From contig OX467083.1 in NCBI GenBank assembly GCA_950106755.1, positions 34,095,029 through 34,159,028 of the forward strand: DNA of 64,000 bases, read 5' to 3'. A model generated the notes under the pieces. The model made no database searches. It was not told the origin of the DNA and was given only the letters and a program-made list of their open reading frames with translations. Source of the DNA: Climacium dendroides (Eukaryota > Streptophyta > Bryopsida > Hypnales > Climaciaceae). Positions 11,040 to 22,595 of this stretch are shown piece after piece. Position numbers and translations under genes: made by a program. Positions within the stretch are counted from its first letter, which is position 1. Every line of letters starts with the position of its first letter.

Positions 11040-11760
11040 TTTAGAAAATGTAGTCTAATAGAAAAAAGAACCAAACATGATGTTTTTCCAATGAAAGAAA
11101 TACTAGGGATAGGGAAAAAATCCTTGGACTTTTCTAGTCTTTATTCTACATAAGGTTCAATGTAGTTTGATTAAGTACCAAAATAATTAGAACGATTCCA
11201 AATTTCTAGAAGATGTTCCAAATAATATTCTAATAATATCAATTGTTCAATTTTAAAAATTAAGATGTATATAAATCTTTTTAAATTTTGTAGGATCAAA
11301 TTTGGTTACATTAGTTCTGGCTTTCTACTCATTCTATTTGAAAATGTGTACAAATTTAAGAGAGTTTTTTTTTTTCAAATTTTTCAATTAGAAAATACTT
11401 CATTTACCTTAAATTCCAATATAATTTTTCTGGGGGAAAAAGCATTAATCATCTTCTTCTAATTTTTCTTCCTCTAAAGTTGTGTTTTTATCTATAAAGT
11501 TGATAATCCAAAAAATTTATAATCTAAAAAAAAATAGTCATTATAATCTTAAAAAAAAGCCAATATTTTCTACACTTAATTCTATGCATACTTAATAAAA
11601 TAACCTTTATTTTTGTATGGTTAAAATTAAAAACTTCTAGCACATCCATGTGCAAAAAAATATCAAAGTGGGACAATTCATTGAAAACTTCCATTGTCAA
11701 AAAATTGTTGGGCCTTGAGGAATTAACAAATAAAGGAAGATGAATGACTTTAAAAAAACC
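11040..11760 (-). repeat. Interspersed repeat family D, reverse copy
   Basis: Read on the minus strand, this is collinear with 61285-62000. Shared landmarks include TTTTTGTATGGTT (complement AACCATACAAAA) and a run related to ccatccctactattcattttattgg. No coding capacity is seen. Confidence 0.6.
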
Positions 11761-12660
11761 AATAGAAACATTCATGCAAAAATTCAATAATTTTTTGTAG
11801 TAGTTTGATGCTCCAAGACCTTTTTTTTACTAATGTTTTTTTTTTTTATAATTTTGGGTAGAATACATTGAATTGGATTAGAAATATGACGATTTCAAAA
11901 AAAAATTGTTCTTTTAGTTTTTTGAGTTATATAAATCTATGAACTCATTTTTTTTAAGTATTAATTCAAAATTGAGATTCAATCGAAGTTTCAAAAGCTT
12001 CTTTTTCAACAATTTTCTTCAAGTGAATATTCTAATTATGTCAAATCTAACCATTACATAGCAAATTATTGTTGTTGACCTACTTAAAAATGGGCTTAAA
12101 AATGAACATATACCCAAATGCATTTTAATGATGTATAGTAAAAGTTTGGAATCGTCCATCAACGTAGAGTAGGTTCAGTTAGTAGTGAAGAAACTAATTT
12201 TATCACATATAAGTAATATGATGGTAATACCTTGATATGAAGAAAAAAACCCAATTCTATCGAGGCAACCTTGGAAGGTAAATGAAGTAGTGTTAATTAA
12301 TAATAATTCAATCTAAAAAATCTCCAAAAGTCACATAGAAACAAGTTTAAAAAATATTATTATGGAGATGAGAATGAAATTTTAAAATATTTCAATTTAA
12401 TAATTCTATGACAATGAGATTCTATCAAAGAAATGCTAGAAAAATGTTTGTAAAAGTTTAGAAATGCAAAAGCAAGACATTCTTATTTGCACCTATGTAG
12501 AAAATATCAAATTTTCTAATTTTAGATCCCTTCATTCTAAAGATGTGAATTTTTGCATGGAAAAACTCATAATAAAGCAACTTCCAAATAGATAATTTGG
12601 TACTTGAAAGTCCTAAAAATCATGAAAACTTTAAGCTTTGCAAAATCATGAAATCTTGTT
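11761..12660. other. AT-rich intergenic DNA
   Basis: No recognisable gene or bounded repeat. Confidence 0.35.
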
Positions 12661-13554
12661 TTAACCTCTAAAGGACCCTCTTATTGTCTCAATTTGTAGT
12701 GAATGTTTTTGAATTTTTTTGAGGTTGTGGAGTTTGCCGAGAGATTTGTGAATATGTAATTTTCTTTCAATTGGTACACGGTAAGAAAAAGTTATGGCAC
12801 AATATACCTAAAACAAAAGTCAGCAGGCAATACAAAAAAATCAGAAAATGTCAAAAATATATTTTAAAATAAAATTTTCTAAAACCTTATATTTTTGTCT
12901 ACATTTGAAGCTTTGATTCATTCCATTTGGATTAATTATGAAAAGGTTATGGACAATCTTATTTTTTTGGGCAATCTAAGCATCTTCTTGAAAAAATAAC
13001 TCATAGGATTCATTTGTGAATGCAATTTTTACAATTTTCAAAAAAAAGAATTTAGACAAGGTTAGGTTTGCTTTCTAAAACAATTTCACTGTTGGGATTA
13101 TCGTATGTCAATTCCATCTTAAAGCTATTAATGATTTAGTTTTTCCTTCAATCTTTAGTCTACTTCTACTTAACAATTTTTTAATGAGTGAAAATGAAGT
13201 GTTTTTTTGTTGAATTTTTTTCCTTAGATTCTCAACTCAATTATTCCAACATAAAACTTAGAAAATCAAAATTAATAGTGCAAAAAATTTTAGTTAAAAA
13301 GATTCAAAGCCAAAAAATCTAGTCCAACAAGTTGCAAAAAAACTTGTTTTCTTCACTTTGGGTGCAAATACCTTGCAATCTATGTGGTCAAATGTGATGA
13401 AATTTTTACCACATGTTCTCAAGAAAGTTAGTACAAGATACTACGGTTGAATTTTGAAAAAACATATTTTTTTGGTTTTCTTAAGTGAATGCAACAAAAA
13501 TAGTAGTTCTAAGTGGTTTTTGACATGAAACACCCTCAGGGCTTTAGGGGTTAA
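12661..13554 (-). mobile_element. TTAA-bounded element, family B, reverse copy
   Basis: The left end TTAACCTCTAAAGGACCCTC and the complement of the right end, TTAACCCCTAAAGCCCTGAG, share the TTAACCYCTAAAG core. The right-end sequence also matches the start of the element at 63308 (TTAACCGCTAAAGCCCTGAG), which shows the relation to family B. About 894 bp, non-coding. Confidence 0.6.
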
Positions 13555-14726
13555 ATAGTAAAAAAAAATTCAAAAATCTACAAAGATATAAGTTACTACT
13601 GAGTTGTAACATCTACCTTCTCAACATCTTTTGACTCCAACTCATTACTTCAAAAGTTATGACACATAACAAGTCAAGTTGACTACATTTGAGGCTTGAA
13701 AAATTACAATTGTTTCAAGAATTCACCTAACAAAAAATAAAGTCAAAGATGTGTTAGAATCCTTTTTAAATCTTAAACCAAAAAATTAGAAGATAATAAT
13801 AATGAAAACCAAACTCAATACATATTTGTATGCTTTCATGACTATGTCATTGTACATATTATAAACGCTTTGTTTTTCTACTTGTATCAAAAGAATATAT
13901 TGTACCATCCCTATACAATTCAACATACTAATTGATGTTATTGCATGTCATTTTTTGCGAGATTTTTTGTTTTAGCAAACCATGTGGTTGACACTTATCT
14001 TTGCAAACACTTTATCTTCAAGAAAGAATATGATCATATTGTTCCTTATCACTCATTAGTAGACATTGGTACAAGAACTATAATAAAGACTATAGAATAA
14101 TGTTATTTCAAAAAGATAATCAAATTTTTTTTTCGTGATTGCAAACTAACTTCAAAAAAACTAAGCGGAATAGAGAATTTGATTTGATGAAAACCATTTA
14201 ACACCCTCAATACTAAATATAAGGCTCCTTTAAAACATTGCCCCCCCATCTTGGTATAAAGGAACCCAATGGTCAAGTTCAACATCCTTTGCTTATAATT
14301 AATTAATGTTGACAAATGTGATTTGGCGAATACCTAAAATAAAAAGATTTTTTTTCAACACAAGACATATGTTTGACAAAAATAATATTCTAAAATTTTG
14401 TCATGTATTTTTAGAGATATTTTTTGGCCAACCCTAACTACCAATTTCGGTACACCACAAGCCAAAGTATTTTGAAGAGGACAATTGCAAGTGACAAGAT
14501 GATAACATCTACAAGTTTCCAGTATGGATCTTCATCATAATTGTCAATGGATGTCACCTATCATGACTTGATAGGTGGACACATACCACTATGCTTATTG
14601 TCTTGACTCCTCACAAAATTGGAGGTCCAACATATATGGATTGAGGCTCAATTATAATATAATGTTTAGTCAAGGTTCCAAAGGAATCTAAAGCTTTCCG
14701 TTTGGGGCTAGGAATTTGAAGAGCCT
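13555..14726. other. AT-rich intergenic DNA
   Basis: No gene recognised. Confidence 0.35.
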
Positions 14727-14946
14727 GAGAAGTGTCTATATATTGATACTAGTAAAAGCTAAGAAGGATTGTATAGACTATGAGAAGTGTCTATATATTG
14801 ACACTAGTGGAAGCTAAGAAGGATTGTATAGACTATGAGAAGTGTCTATATATTGACACTAGTGGAAGCTAAGAAGGATTGTATAGACTATGAGAAGTGT
14901 CTATATATTGACACTAGTGGAAGCTAAGAAGGATTGTATAGACTAG
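14727..14946. repeat. Tandem array, 4 x 55 bp
   Basis: Units start at 14727, 14782, 14837 and 14892, each beginning gagaagtgtctatatattga. Units 2-4 are essentially identical and unit 1 differs at a few positions, so the last expansion was recent. Arrays like this vary in copy number. There are no spacers and no associated genes, so it is not a CRISPR array. Confidence 0.95.
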
Positions 14947-15004
14947 GAAAATCAAATTGTGAAAAGATCCACTATTGGATCAAGGGCATTAAGTAGATCT
15001 TGTT

Positions 15005-15210
15005 TGCTAACATCTAAATATAAAATCTCTGAGTTCATGAACTTAGAAATTTATATTATAGACACTTTTTGTGATTATAAATATCGATATTATAAACACC
15101 TATGTTACATACTCTTTCTACATTATAAACACCTTCAAATGGTTGCAGGTACATACGTAGAACTGGGTTCAAAAACTGCAGGCTCACAACTCTGCTCTCC
15201 GGTGCTAGCA
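15005..15210. mobile_element. MITE family G, copy 3, with possible 5-bp target duplication
   Basis: TGCTAACA at the left pairs with TGCTAGCA at the right, and TTGTT lies directly outside both ends. It shares the internal phrase attataaacaccttcaaatgg with copy 1. About 206 bp, non-coding. Confidence 0.55.
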
Positions 15211-15929
15211 TTGTTCTTGTTTTGGTTGGGTCCGTTTCCCCTTGTCTCCACAGCCCATGTTTTCATTGCGAGTGATGTCGGGTGGGATCGTGGTTTAAAA
15301 CCCAAGCCGATAATGTCCGGCACCTACCGTGCCGCCCATCCAGGCTGCGGTGGAATGCTCTGGTGCCCCATAACTCCCCAGCGTATGAGTTACCTTACCC
15401 TCCTCCAATGCTATTGGAACCACTCGCTTGTCCGTTTCCACTGACTCCTTCTCTGTCCCCTCTCTTGCTCATTGCACTTGTCCATCCCCTTCCCATCCCA
15501 TGGTGACCCTCCTCTGCTCGCTGTTTGTGGCTGTATGTTGGACAACTCATTTTTGCATTTTTGCATTTTTGCAAATGCACGACCCATTATTTTTTGAGTC
15601 CTTCCTTCCTTCCTTTCTTCCTCATGAATCCAAGCACCCCATACCTTGTATTTTCAAAGCTTGTGCAGCACTGTACTGCACTCTCATCAGCAGCAATGGT
15701 CAACCTCACCGACTCCACTCCACTTCATCAATAAATTGATGGATTTGAGACATACATCAAAAAACTTCACAGAGAATGGAAACTACAAGTTAGACAAGGA
15801 GCAGATGGCTGTGTGTGTATGTATGTATTCAGAAAATCATGGGCTGGATCCATTCCATTACCACAGGGGCCAGCAAGCTCTGTACACACAAACAGGCAAA
15901 GGAATCGAACTGGACACATACTGTAGAAA
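15211..15929. other. GC-richer low-copy segment
   Basis: A balanced-composition stretch includes a (CCTT)n patch near 15600. Several overlapping open frames occur on both strands, the longest ending near 15444, but none shows a recognisable domain. It could be UTR or promoter of a non-coding or unrecognised transcript leading into the repeat array that follows. Confidence 0.3.
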
Positions 15930-16520
15930 TGAGGGAGCCCAAATTTCTGGATTGACCATATATGGTTGCTTAGGCAGGTATGGGTTTAACTGGGCACATA
16001 GAAAGGATGGAGCCTGGAATTTTGGATTTGACCATATATGGTTCAGTTAGGGTGGGCTTCCATGTGGAGTGTAGGGCCAGTGGAGCCTGCCAATCATCGA
16101 TCAGCCAGGCTTCCCCATTTTTTAGGAACACCCATTTGACTGATGATGGACAGGCTCCACTGGCCCCGGACTCCATATGGAAGGAAGCTCGCTGTTAGGC
16201 AGTTAGGGTTTTGACTGGGCACATAGAAAGGATGGAGCATGGAATTTTTGGATTGACCATATATGGTCAGTCAAGCAATTAGGGTTTTGACTGGGCACAA
16301 AGAAAGGATGGAGCGTGGAATTTTTGGATTGACCATATATATGGTCAGTTATGCAATTAGGGTTTTGACTGGGCACATAGAAAGGATGGAGCGTGGAATT
16401 TTTGGATTGACCATATATATGGTCAGTTAGGCAATTAGGGTTTTGACTGGGCACATAGGAAGCGATTGAAGGCCTCCAATTTTTTGGATTGACCATAACT
16501 TATATGGTCAGTTAGGCCGT
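15930..16520. repeat. Degenerate tandem array of about 77-bp units carrying CArG-like palindromes
   Basis: Units contain, in order, TTAGGGTTTTGACTGGGCAC, AAAGGATGGAGC, TTTTTGGATTGACC and a palindrome. Clear units start near 16204, 16280, 16358 and 16436, and degenerate ones lie at 15930-16050. The palindrome is CCATATATGG at 15956, 16032 and 16257, CCATATATATGG at 16333 and 16411, and broken near 16492. CC(A/T)6GG is the CArG-box consensus bound by MADS-domain factors. Whether it is bound here is inference. A separate hairpin (16057-16183) sits inside the array. Confidence 0.85.
16057..16183. ncRNA. Second microRNA-precursor-like hairpin (candidate)
   Basis: The arms at about 16058-16104 and 16136-16182 are complementary at 38 of 47 positions, and several of the other positions are G:U wobbles. 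The longest perfect run is GGGCCAGTGGAGCCTG (16). The loop is about 31 bases. Size, arm length and scattered small mismatches fit a plant MIRNA or a young inverted duplication. No known mature miRNA was recognised. The flanking CArG-like repeats could act as upstream elements. Confidence 0.4.
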
Positions 16521-17288
16521 TGAAGGGTTGAAGGTTCCTCCATTGGGTGGGCTGCTTCTGCTCCTGCTCCTGCTCAGTCACACATTCAAGGATTGCACAT
16601 GCTGGTGCAACAAGTTCAAGTTTCAAGGGGGATTTTGGAATCAGAGGTTGGTTGGTTGGAAGCCCAGAGACATTCAGTGGCCCCTGTGGTGGCCCAGAGA
16701 GCAGCATTGAACAGTGAGTGAGCAAAGCTCGCCTCGCTAGACTGCCTGCCCTCCCTCCTTTCTCTGGCTGCCCACCCACCCCAGTGACTTACTTACTTCT
16801 GCCCCAGCCCTAAAAAAGGGGCAAGATTGAAGATTGGGTGGGCCTCCAAGGAAACCCAAGTGTTCTTTAAGGGTTGATAAGGAGGTCTGGGATGGATGGA
16901 AGCTTAATTTAAGTTGGCTCTGAAACTTATCTTACAGGATAGCTTCTGCTTTGCTGAGCAATGGGGCATGGACATCTACGTGGGATGGGTCAAAGATTTC
17001 CGTGTCAGCCTCTTTAAATTCGTATAAATTTTTAGGCAGGGGCTTATTCCTTGTCAGCCTTCTTGTGCGTTTATGACTGATATCAGCGCTAATACGTTAA
17101 CAAACAATTGGATATCATGCCGCCTGAAGGCTTGATGAACCCACAGACACCCATCTTTTCAAGGCAGATTCTGGCCAATATGCTGACCAGAGCAGCCAGG
17201 GAGGGGGGGGGGGGGGGGGGAGGGGTTCAGGCATTAAAAATGAGTAAAAGCACCAAAAATAATTAGGGAGCATAAGCACATCAAGGTA
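16521..17288. other. GC-richer segment with an 18-base G tract
   Basis: Low-copy-looking sequence with ctcctgctcctgctc repeats near 16560. A run of 18 G at 17203-17220 lies within a longer G-rich block, which could form a G-quadruplex. No protein domain was recognised in any frame. Confidence 0.4.
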
Positions 17289-17550
17289 GGCACACCCTAA
17301 ACCGACGCTTTTTGCTACCATGCCTATTTTCTATTATTAGACTGGTCAAATTTTCATATGTTCTTGTTGGCAAGTGAAAGGAGGTTTCAACGCACCAGAG
17401 AACATGGCATTTGGATACTGTATGCAAAAGTTATTAAGGAACAAAGTTTGGCTTTGAAAGCGTTTCTTCTACATAGGTACAGAACTGATTTTGGAGATGT
17501 ACATACAGTGTGGATGGTGGTTTAAGGTTAGTGGCACATTTGGGTGTACC
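17289..17550 (+). mobile_element. Short TIR element family A, copy 1
   Basis: The left end GGCACACCCTAAA and right end TTTGGGTGTACC form a short TIR. The interior (ACTGGTCAAATTTTCATAT, then GGTACAGAACTGATTTTGGA) is shared with 51689-51954 and 58394-58673. It lies at the edge of a GC-richer island. Confidence 0.65.
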
Positions 17551-17859
17551 TTAGATGAAATTTAGATGGTGTATGGGGTTGGAAGTTCCCATGAGTTCTA
17601 GGACTGTGGGAACTCGACTGCTGTAGCAATCTGACATGACCAAGTGATTGTCATGTTGGATAATAAAAAATAATAATTTTAAATATTTTATTGGAAAAAA
17701 TAAATTTAAAATATTAATAAAATATTATGTTTTTAATTTTAATTTTTTTAGTTTTTTAATTTTTAAAAATTTTAAAATTTGTTTCGCAATGGTTAGTTCC
17801 TAGCATGGAGAATAGGCTTAAACAATCCCCCAATTCAACTAAAAAACATCTAATGTCTC

Positions 17860-18368
17860 AACTTGTTAAGGACTGTTACTATGTTTTCACCAAGGCTTTG
17901 GGGGGGGGACCAATGTCTCCCTTGTTGGCTTCACTATAGAGGCCAATTTTTTGGAAGGACGAAGCCTAAGAGGTCAAAATTATGATATCTTGGCAAAATT
18001 TCACCAAAAAAGAGTCCTAGTTTTCACCAAAAACTCTTTGAAACTATCATTTCTAGTGCAAGTACTAAATTTTAGAAAAAATATCATTTTTGGACACATG
18101 TAATTGTAGGATCTTGTAGTACACTAGTTTGAAAATATGTGGAAAAAGATTTCAGAAATTTTCACCATGTAGTTTGTAAGATATTAGCGTTTGAATTGAA
18201 AAAAATGCCATTTTTTAGCCCTACAAAAATTGAGCAACTGCACTTCACAAGGTCACATTTGTATGAAAAAATGTCCCAAATAATGGTGCTTCAATCTTTG
18301 GATTCATTCTTTAGGCGAGTTGGCTTCATACTTGAAAGACTTCAAATCATTTGGAATTGTACAACATT
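17860..18368 (-). repeat. Repeat family B, left half, split by the Helitron
   Basis: This reverse-oriented copy runs up to the string ggaattgtacaaca. The sequence that follows this string in uninterrupted family B copies resumes at 24857, on the far side of the Helitron, so the two halves were once contiguous. A run of nine G near 17900 lies within it. Confidence 0.85.
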
Positions 18369-18383
18369 TCATACTATCATACT

Positions 18384-18553
18384 ACTAAAATCACAAGGCC
18401 TTCCGTAATATCACATTTTAATATTGTGTGATATTACAAAGGTCTAATCCCTCTGTAATATCACATTTGTATACAATACGATATTATAGAGTTCCAACGG
18501 CCATTTCACCTCTATAATATCACACAGTGTTAAAATGTGATATTATAGAGGTC
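18384..18553. repeat. Three successive hairpins just inside the Helitron 5' end
   Basis: Each hairpin is built from GTAATATCACA or ATAATATCACA with its complement. The third (about 18510-18552) has perfect 16-bp arms, CCTCTATAATATCACA and its complement. The first is roughly an inverted copy of the third. This could be a small nested palindromic MITE or a feature of this Helitron family. Confidence 0.75.
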
Positions 18554-18599
18554 AGAGGTTTCATATTTCTTGGCTTCACACTTCATTTTACTTCTACAA

Positions 18600-19700
18600 T
18601 TTTATGATTTGAATGTTGAAGCTTTGAATGTTCTCAATTGTAATGTTCTTTTCTTACTACTTAAATGATTTGAAGCTTTGTTAGATTGAAGCAATTTTGG
18701 ATTTTACAACAAAATATTTACAAAGTCTTTGCAATTTGACAAATTTGCATTTCAATTCTTCAATTTTGATCACCATTGTTTATGAGTGAAGAAATTTATC
18801 AAGTGATGGTGTTCTTGAGCTCAACAATACTTCCAAGATATTTTCTTTACATTTGTTTTAAGCAAATTTGAATTCACGTTTAGAATGGTGATTTGAACAT
18901 TGAGTTTCATTTGAACAATTTGAGTGTAATTTGAACTTTAATCTAGTCTAATTTCAAGAGATTGATGTAATTAGAGCCAAATTGAAGCATTCTTGGAGCA
19001 ATTGGAGCAATTTGACTTAATGTAAGTAATTTTTGCTTCATTTGAGTGTAATTTGAGCTTCAATTTAACTTAATTTCAAAAGATTGACATAATTAGAGCC
19101 AAATTGGAGCAATTAGAGCATTCATTTAGCAATTCGACCTAATTTGAGCTTAATGTAAGCAATTTGACCTAATTTAATCTAATTTGACCTAATTTGACTT
19201 AATGTGAGCAATTTGAGCTTCATTTGAACAAATTAAGTGTAATTTGAGCTTCAATTAACTTAATTTCAAGAGATTGATGTAATTAGAGACAAATTGAAGC
19301 AATTGGAGCATTCTTGAAACCATTTGACCTAATTTCACTATAATGCCAACAATTTAACCTAATGTGATCAATTTGAGCATCATTTGAACAATTTGAGTGT
19401 AATTTGATCTTTAATTTAAATGAATTTTAAGAGTTTAAATTAAATAAGCTTAATAGGAGCAACTGGAGCAATTTTTTGAAACAATTTGACCTAATTTCAC
19501 CTTAATGTTCACAATGTGACTTAATATGAACAATTTGAGCTCTTTTTTGGAAGCATTTTTAGAACAATTTTGATTTAATTTCATATTAATGTCAACATTT
19601 TTCACCTAATTTCTTTTTAATGTCAACACTATGACTTAATTTTCTCTTATTGTCAACATATGAATTTGACCTAATGTGTTTGTGTTTTTTATATGTAGTG
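18600..19700 (+). repeat. Degenerate leader repeats of the Helitron
   Basis: About 1.1 kb is built of irregular repeats of phrases such as aatttgagcttaatg, aatttgacctaattt and agattgatgtaattagagcc, with ggagtaggagcactt doubled near 19710. It has no coding potential and precedes the Rep reading frame. Confidence 0.7.
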
Positions 19701-19909
19701 AAAATTTGGAGTAGGAGCACTTGGAGTAGGAGCACTTGGAGTATAGTGAAGAATATTCAAAAGGTGCAAATTTTTGAAGCGCGAGTTCTATAAGTAAGTC
19801 TTCAATTTTTTGTATGCTAAGAATATTTTAAACCTTTATTTTTATAATTGAAGGATTTAGAATATTTTCTATTTTAATTTAAACTTGTGATTGTTATTAA
19901 TTATAGACT

Positions 19910-22595
19910 ATGGCTCAAGCTTTAGCTACGATTGATGATTTTGTGGATGTTAATATCGATGGCATTGGATCCATATGCATCCAATGTCAAAAGTGTTTGG
20001 CATTTCGTTTTAGAAAGGAAAATGAACATGTTAGTCATCCCATTGTCCATCCAATGCTCCATGAGCTTTTTATGGGCAATACTTCTGAGTCTCAAGGATT
20101 TCTAAAATCCATTAGAAAATATAATCAAGCTTTTGCCTTTACAAGTATGCGTAGTAAGTTTCAATCTGGGCAAGTTGAAGGACGAGGGGTATACACATTT
20201 CGTGTGAATGCAAAGTTATGCCACCATATTGGAAATTTAGAACTTAAAGTAAATCACGGTGCAAAATTTTCACAAATTTATTTTTTGGATGATGATCTGC
20301 AAACAGACCGTCGGATAGAGATCTTTGATGATTTTGATCATGACACTATAAACACCATCCAAGAAGTCTTAGAATCAATTAATGCATTAATTCGTAGTTT
20401 CAAATCTTCACGTGATGTCCTTTTAGGAGGACACAATGTGGGACTTCATATATCTGGTGAGGCTCTCGATGAAGAACATCGTCAAAGATACAACCGATCC
20501 GTTGTCCTGAGATTATTGTTATTGTTTTTGATGAACAACACATGGAATCTGGATGTGATATTATTCTTCATCAACGTGGTAGAGGATTATAAAGGATTAA
20601 GGAAATTCATCCTTCTTATGATACATTGTCTTATCCATTGTTGTTTCTTGAAGGGCAATATGAGTAGCCACCTGCTTTTAAAACAAATACTGGAGTGACT
20701 TTAAAGTCATTTATCCAATATATGTTTCAAAAGCGACCCGAGTCTAATGTACTATATAAAACTAGAAGATTATTTCAACAATATGTAGTAGATCAATATT
20801 TACATGTAGAACATGAAAATTTATTTTTTATTAGACAACACTAAGTAGAACTTCGTGCCGAATGTTATCAAAGAATTGTAGATGTTTTGCAAGAAGAGAA
20901 TGGAGTACGCATTAGACATCGCATTGTTTTATCTACAACATTTATTGGTTCCATAAATATATGCAAAATCTTTTTCAAGATAGTATGGTTTTAGTTAGAG
21001 TCTTACATAAACCGGATTTGTTTATCACAATGACATGCAATCCGACTTGGCTTGAGATTATAGATGAGTTTGGTCCAAGTCAAAATCCTCTGAATCATCC
21101 AGATGTAATTGTACGTATTTTTTAGCTCAAGTTGAAAGCCATGATGGAAGAAATCACAAAAAAAATATATTGAGAGAGACAATTGCTTTTTATTACACTA
21201 TTGAGTTTCAAAAGTGTGGTCTCCTTCATGCTCACATTCTTCTTTGGTTGAAAGACAAGGTCAATGATTGTGACGTTATAGATAGACTTGTATGTGCTGA
21301 GATCCTAGATGTGAATAGACAACCATTGCTTTATTTGGCGGTTGCAAAATATATGATGCATGGTCCATGTGGTTTGCACAATCCCAATTGTTCTTATATG
21401 GAAAACAGTAGATGTTCAAAGAACTATCCTATGCAAACTCGAGATACCACTGAGGTTGATGGTGACGGTCATATTTTGTACTGTCGCCGAAATCACGGTA
21501 GGTATGTTGAGAAACGCACACGAGGTTAAATTGTCTACTTGGACAATCGATGGGTTGTACCATACAACCCATATTTGATGGGCCTTTTTAACTGCCATAT
21601 TAATGTGGAGGTTTGTAGTTAAGTAAAAACTGTTAAATACATTTACAAATATATTTTTAGAGGTTCAAATCGTGGTGTGGTAGAAATTGATGAGATAGTA
21701 GATGAAATTAAGGACTTCTTGAAGGGCCGCTATATGGCTGCTCAAGAAGCATGTTGGAGACTTTTTGATTTCGAAACCAACAACAAAAATCATAGTATTT
21801 GTCGTTTATTGGTTCATCTTCCCAGCCAACAACATGTCACTTTTCACAAAGGTACATCTTTACAATTAATGATTGATCAAAATGCTGAGACTAAATTCAC
21901 AAAGTTTTTTAAGCTCAATCGCCGTATTTGTGCTTTGATTGCTTCTGGCAATCAAGGCAATCATATGCTTCTTCGATACATGGATCTTGCACTCTACTAC
22001 AAGTGGAATGTGAAAAAAAATATGTGGAAAAGAAGACAACGCAAAGTAAAAATTTTTGGTAGGATAAGTATGGTTCTCGTAGGTGCTAAATTATTTTACT
22101 TGTGTTTATTGTTGACTCATGTTGAGGCACCAACTTCGTTTGATGACCTATTTTCTTTTCAAGATATAGTTCATTCAACATATAAAGCTGCTTGTATTGC
22201 AAGAGGGCTTTTACAAGATGATGCTGAATGGGACAATTGTCTTTAAGAAGCATCCCTCTTTGTCTTGCCTAGATAGATTTGGCGGTTGTTTGCAACACTT
22301 CTTGTATTTGGACAACCGTTGAATCCTCTTAACTTACTTAAAAAGTATCTTGATGCTATGTCTGATGATTGGCATGATGATCCAAACCGCTATTGTAAAG
22401 TCATTTTATCTATTAATGAGTGTTTGTCATCTTCAAATAAACGCTCTGTAGATCTTTTTGACATTCAAGATTTAAATGTATTCGATTATCCAAATATTAT
22501 TGATATTGGTGGTGATGCCAATGACAACAATGATTTAGAAAATCAAAACATTCATTTTGTAGAGGAAGATGTGGATAGACTTAACGAAAAGTAAC
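19910..22595 (+). pseudogene. Helitron Rep (HUH endonuclease) region, broken
   Basis: In autonomous Helitrons this part nicks and rejoins single strands during rolling-circle transposition. It opens with ATG at 19910, and early residues fit the Helitron N-terminal region (HHIGNLELKVNHGAKFSQIYF at about codons 105-125). The Helitron_like_N block (RRLFQQYVVDQYLHVEHENL, near 20765-20825) follows a frameshift near 20505. The HUH motif GLLHAHILLWL has HAH at 21227-21235. The two-tyrosine motif VKYIYKYIFRG has Tyr codons at 21638, 21644 and 21650. The linker KYLDAMSDDWHDD follows near 22340. Stops include TAA at 20842, 21527, 21620, 22244 and 22592, and TAG at 21123 and 22274. The catalytic residues survive, but the chain cannot be made. 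Confidence 0.88.

Noticed and set aside
14727..14946. CRISPR-like array from the regular 55-bp repeats.
   Set aside because: The units abut with no variable spacers, and the DNA is eukaryotic.
16100..16125. Resemblance of CCAGGCTTCCCC near the 16 kb hairpin loop to miR166.
   Set aside because: It lacks several miR166 positions and lies in the loop rather than in a paired arm.
16203..16496. A repeat protein with a 26-residue unit on the minus strand of the CArG-like array.
   Set aside because: The 78-bp unit length happens to be a multiple of three, but other units are 76 bp and the frame breaks. DNA-level repetition explains it.
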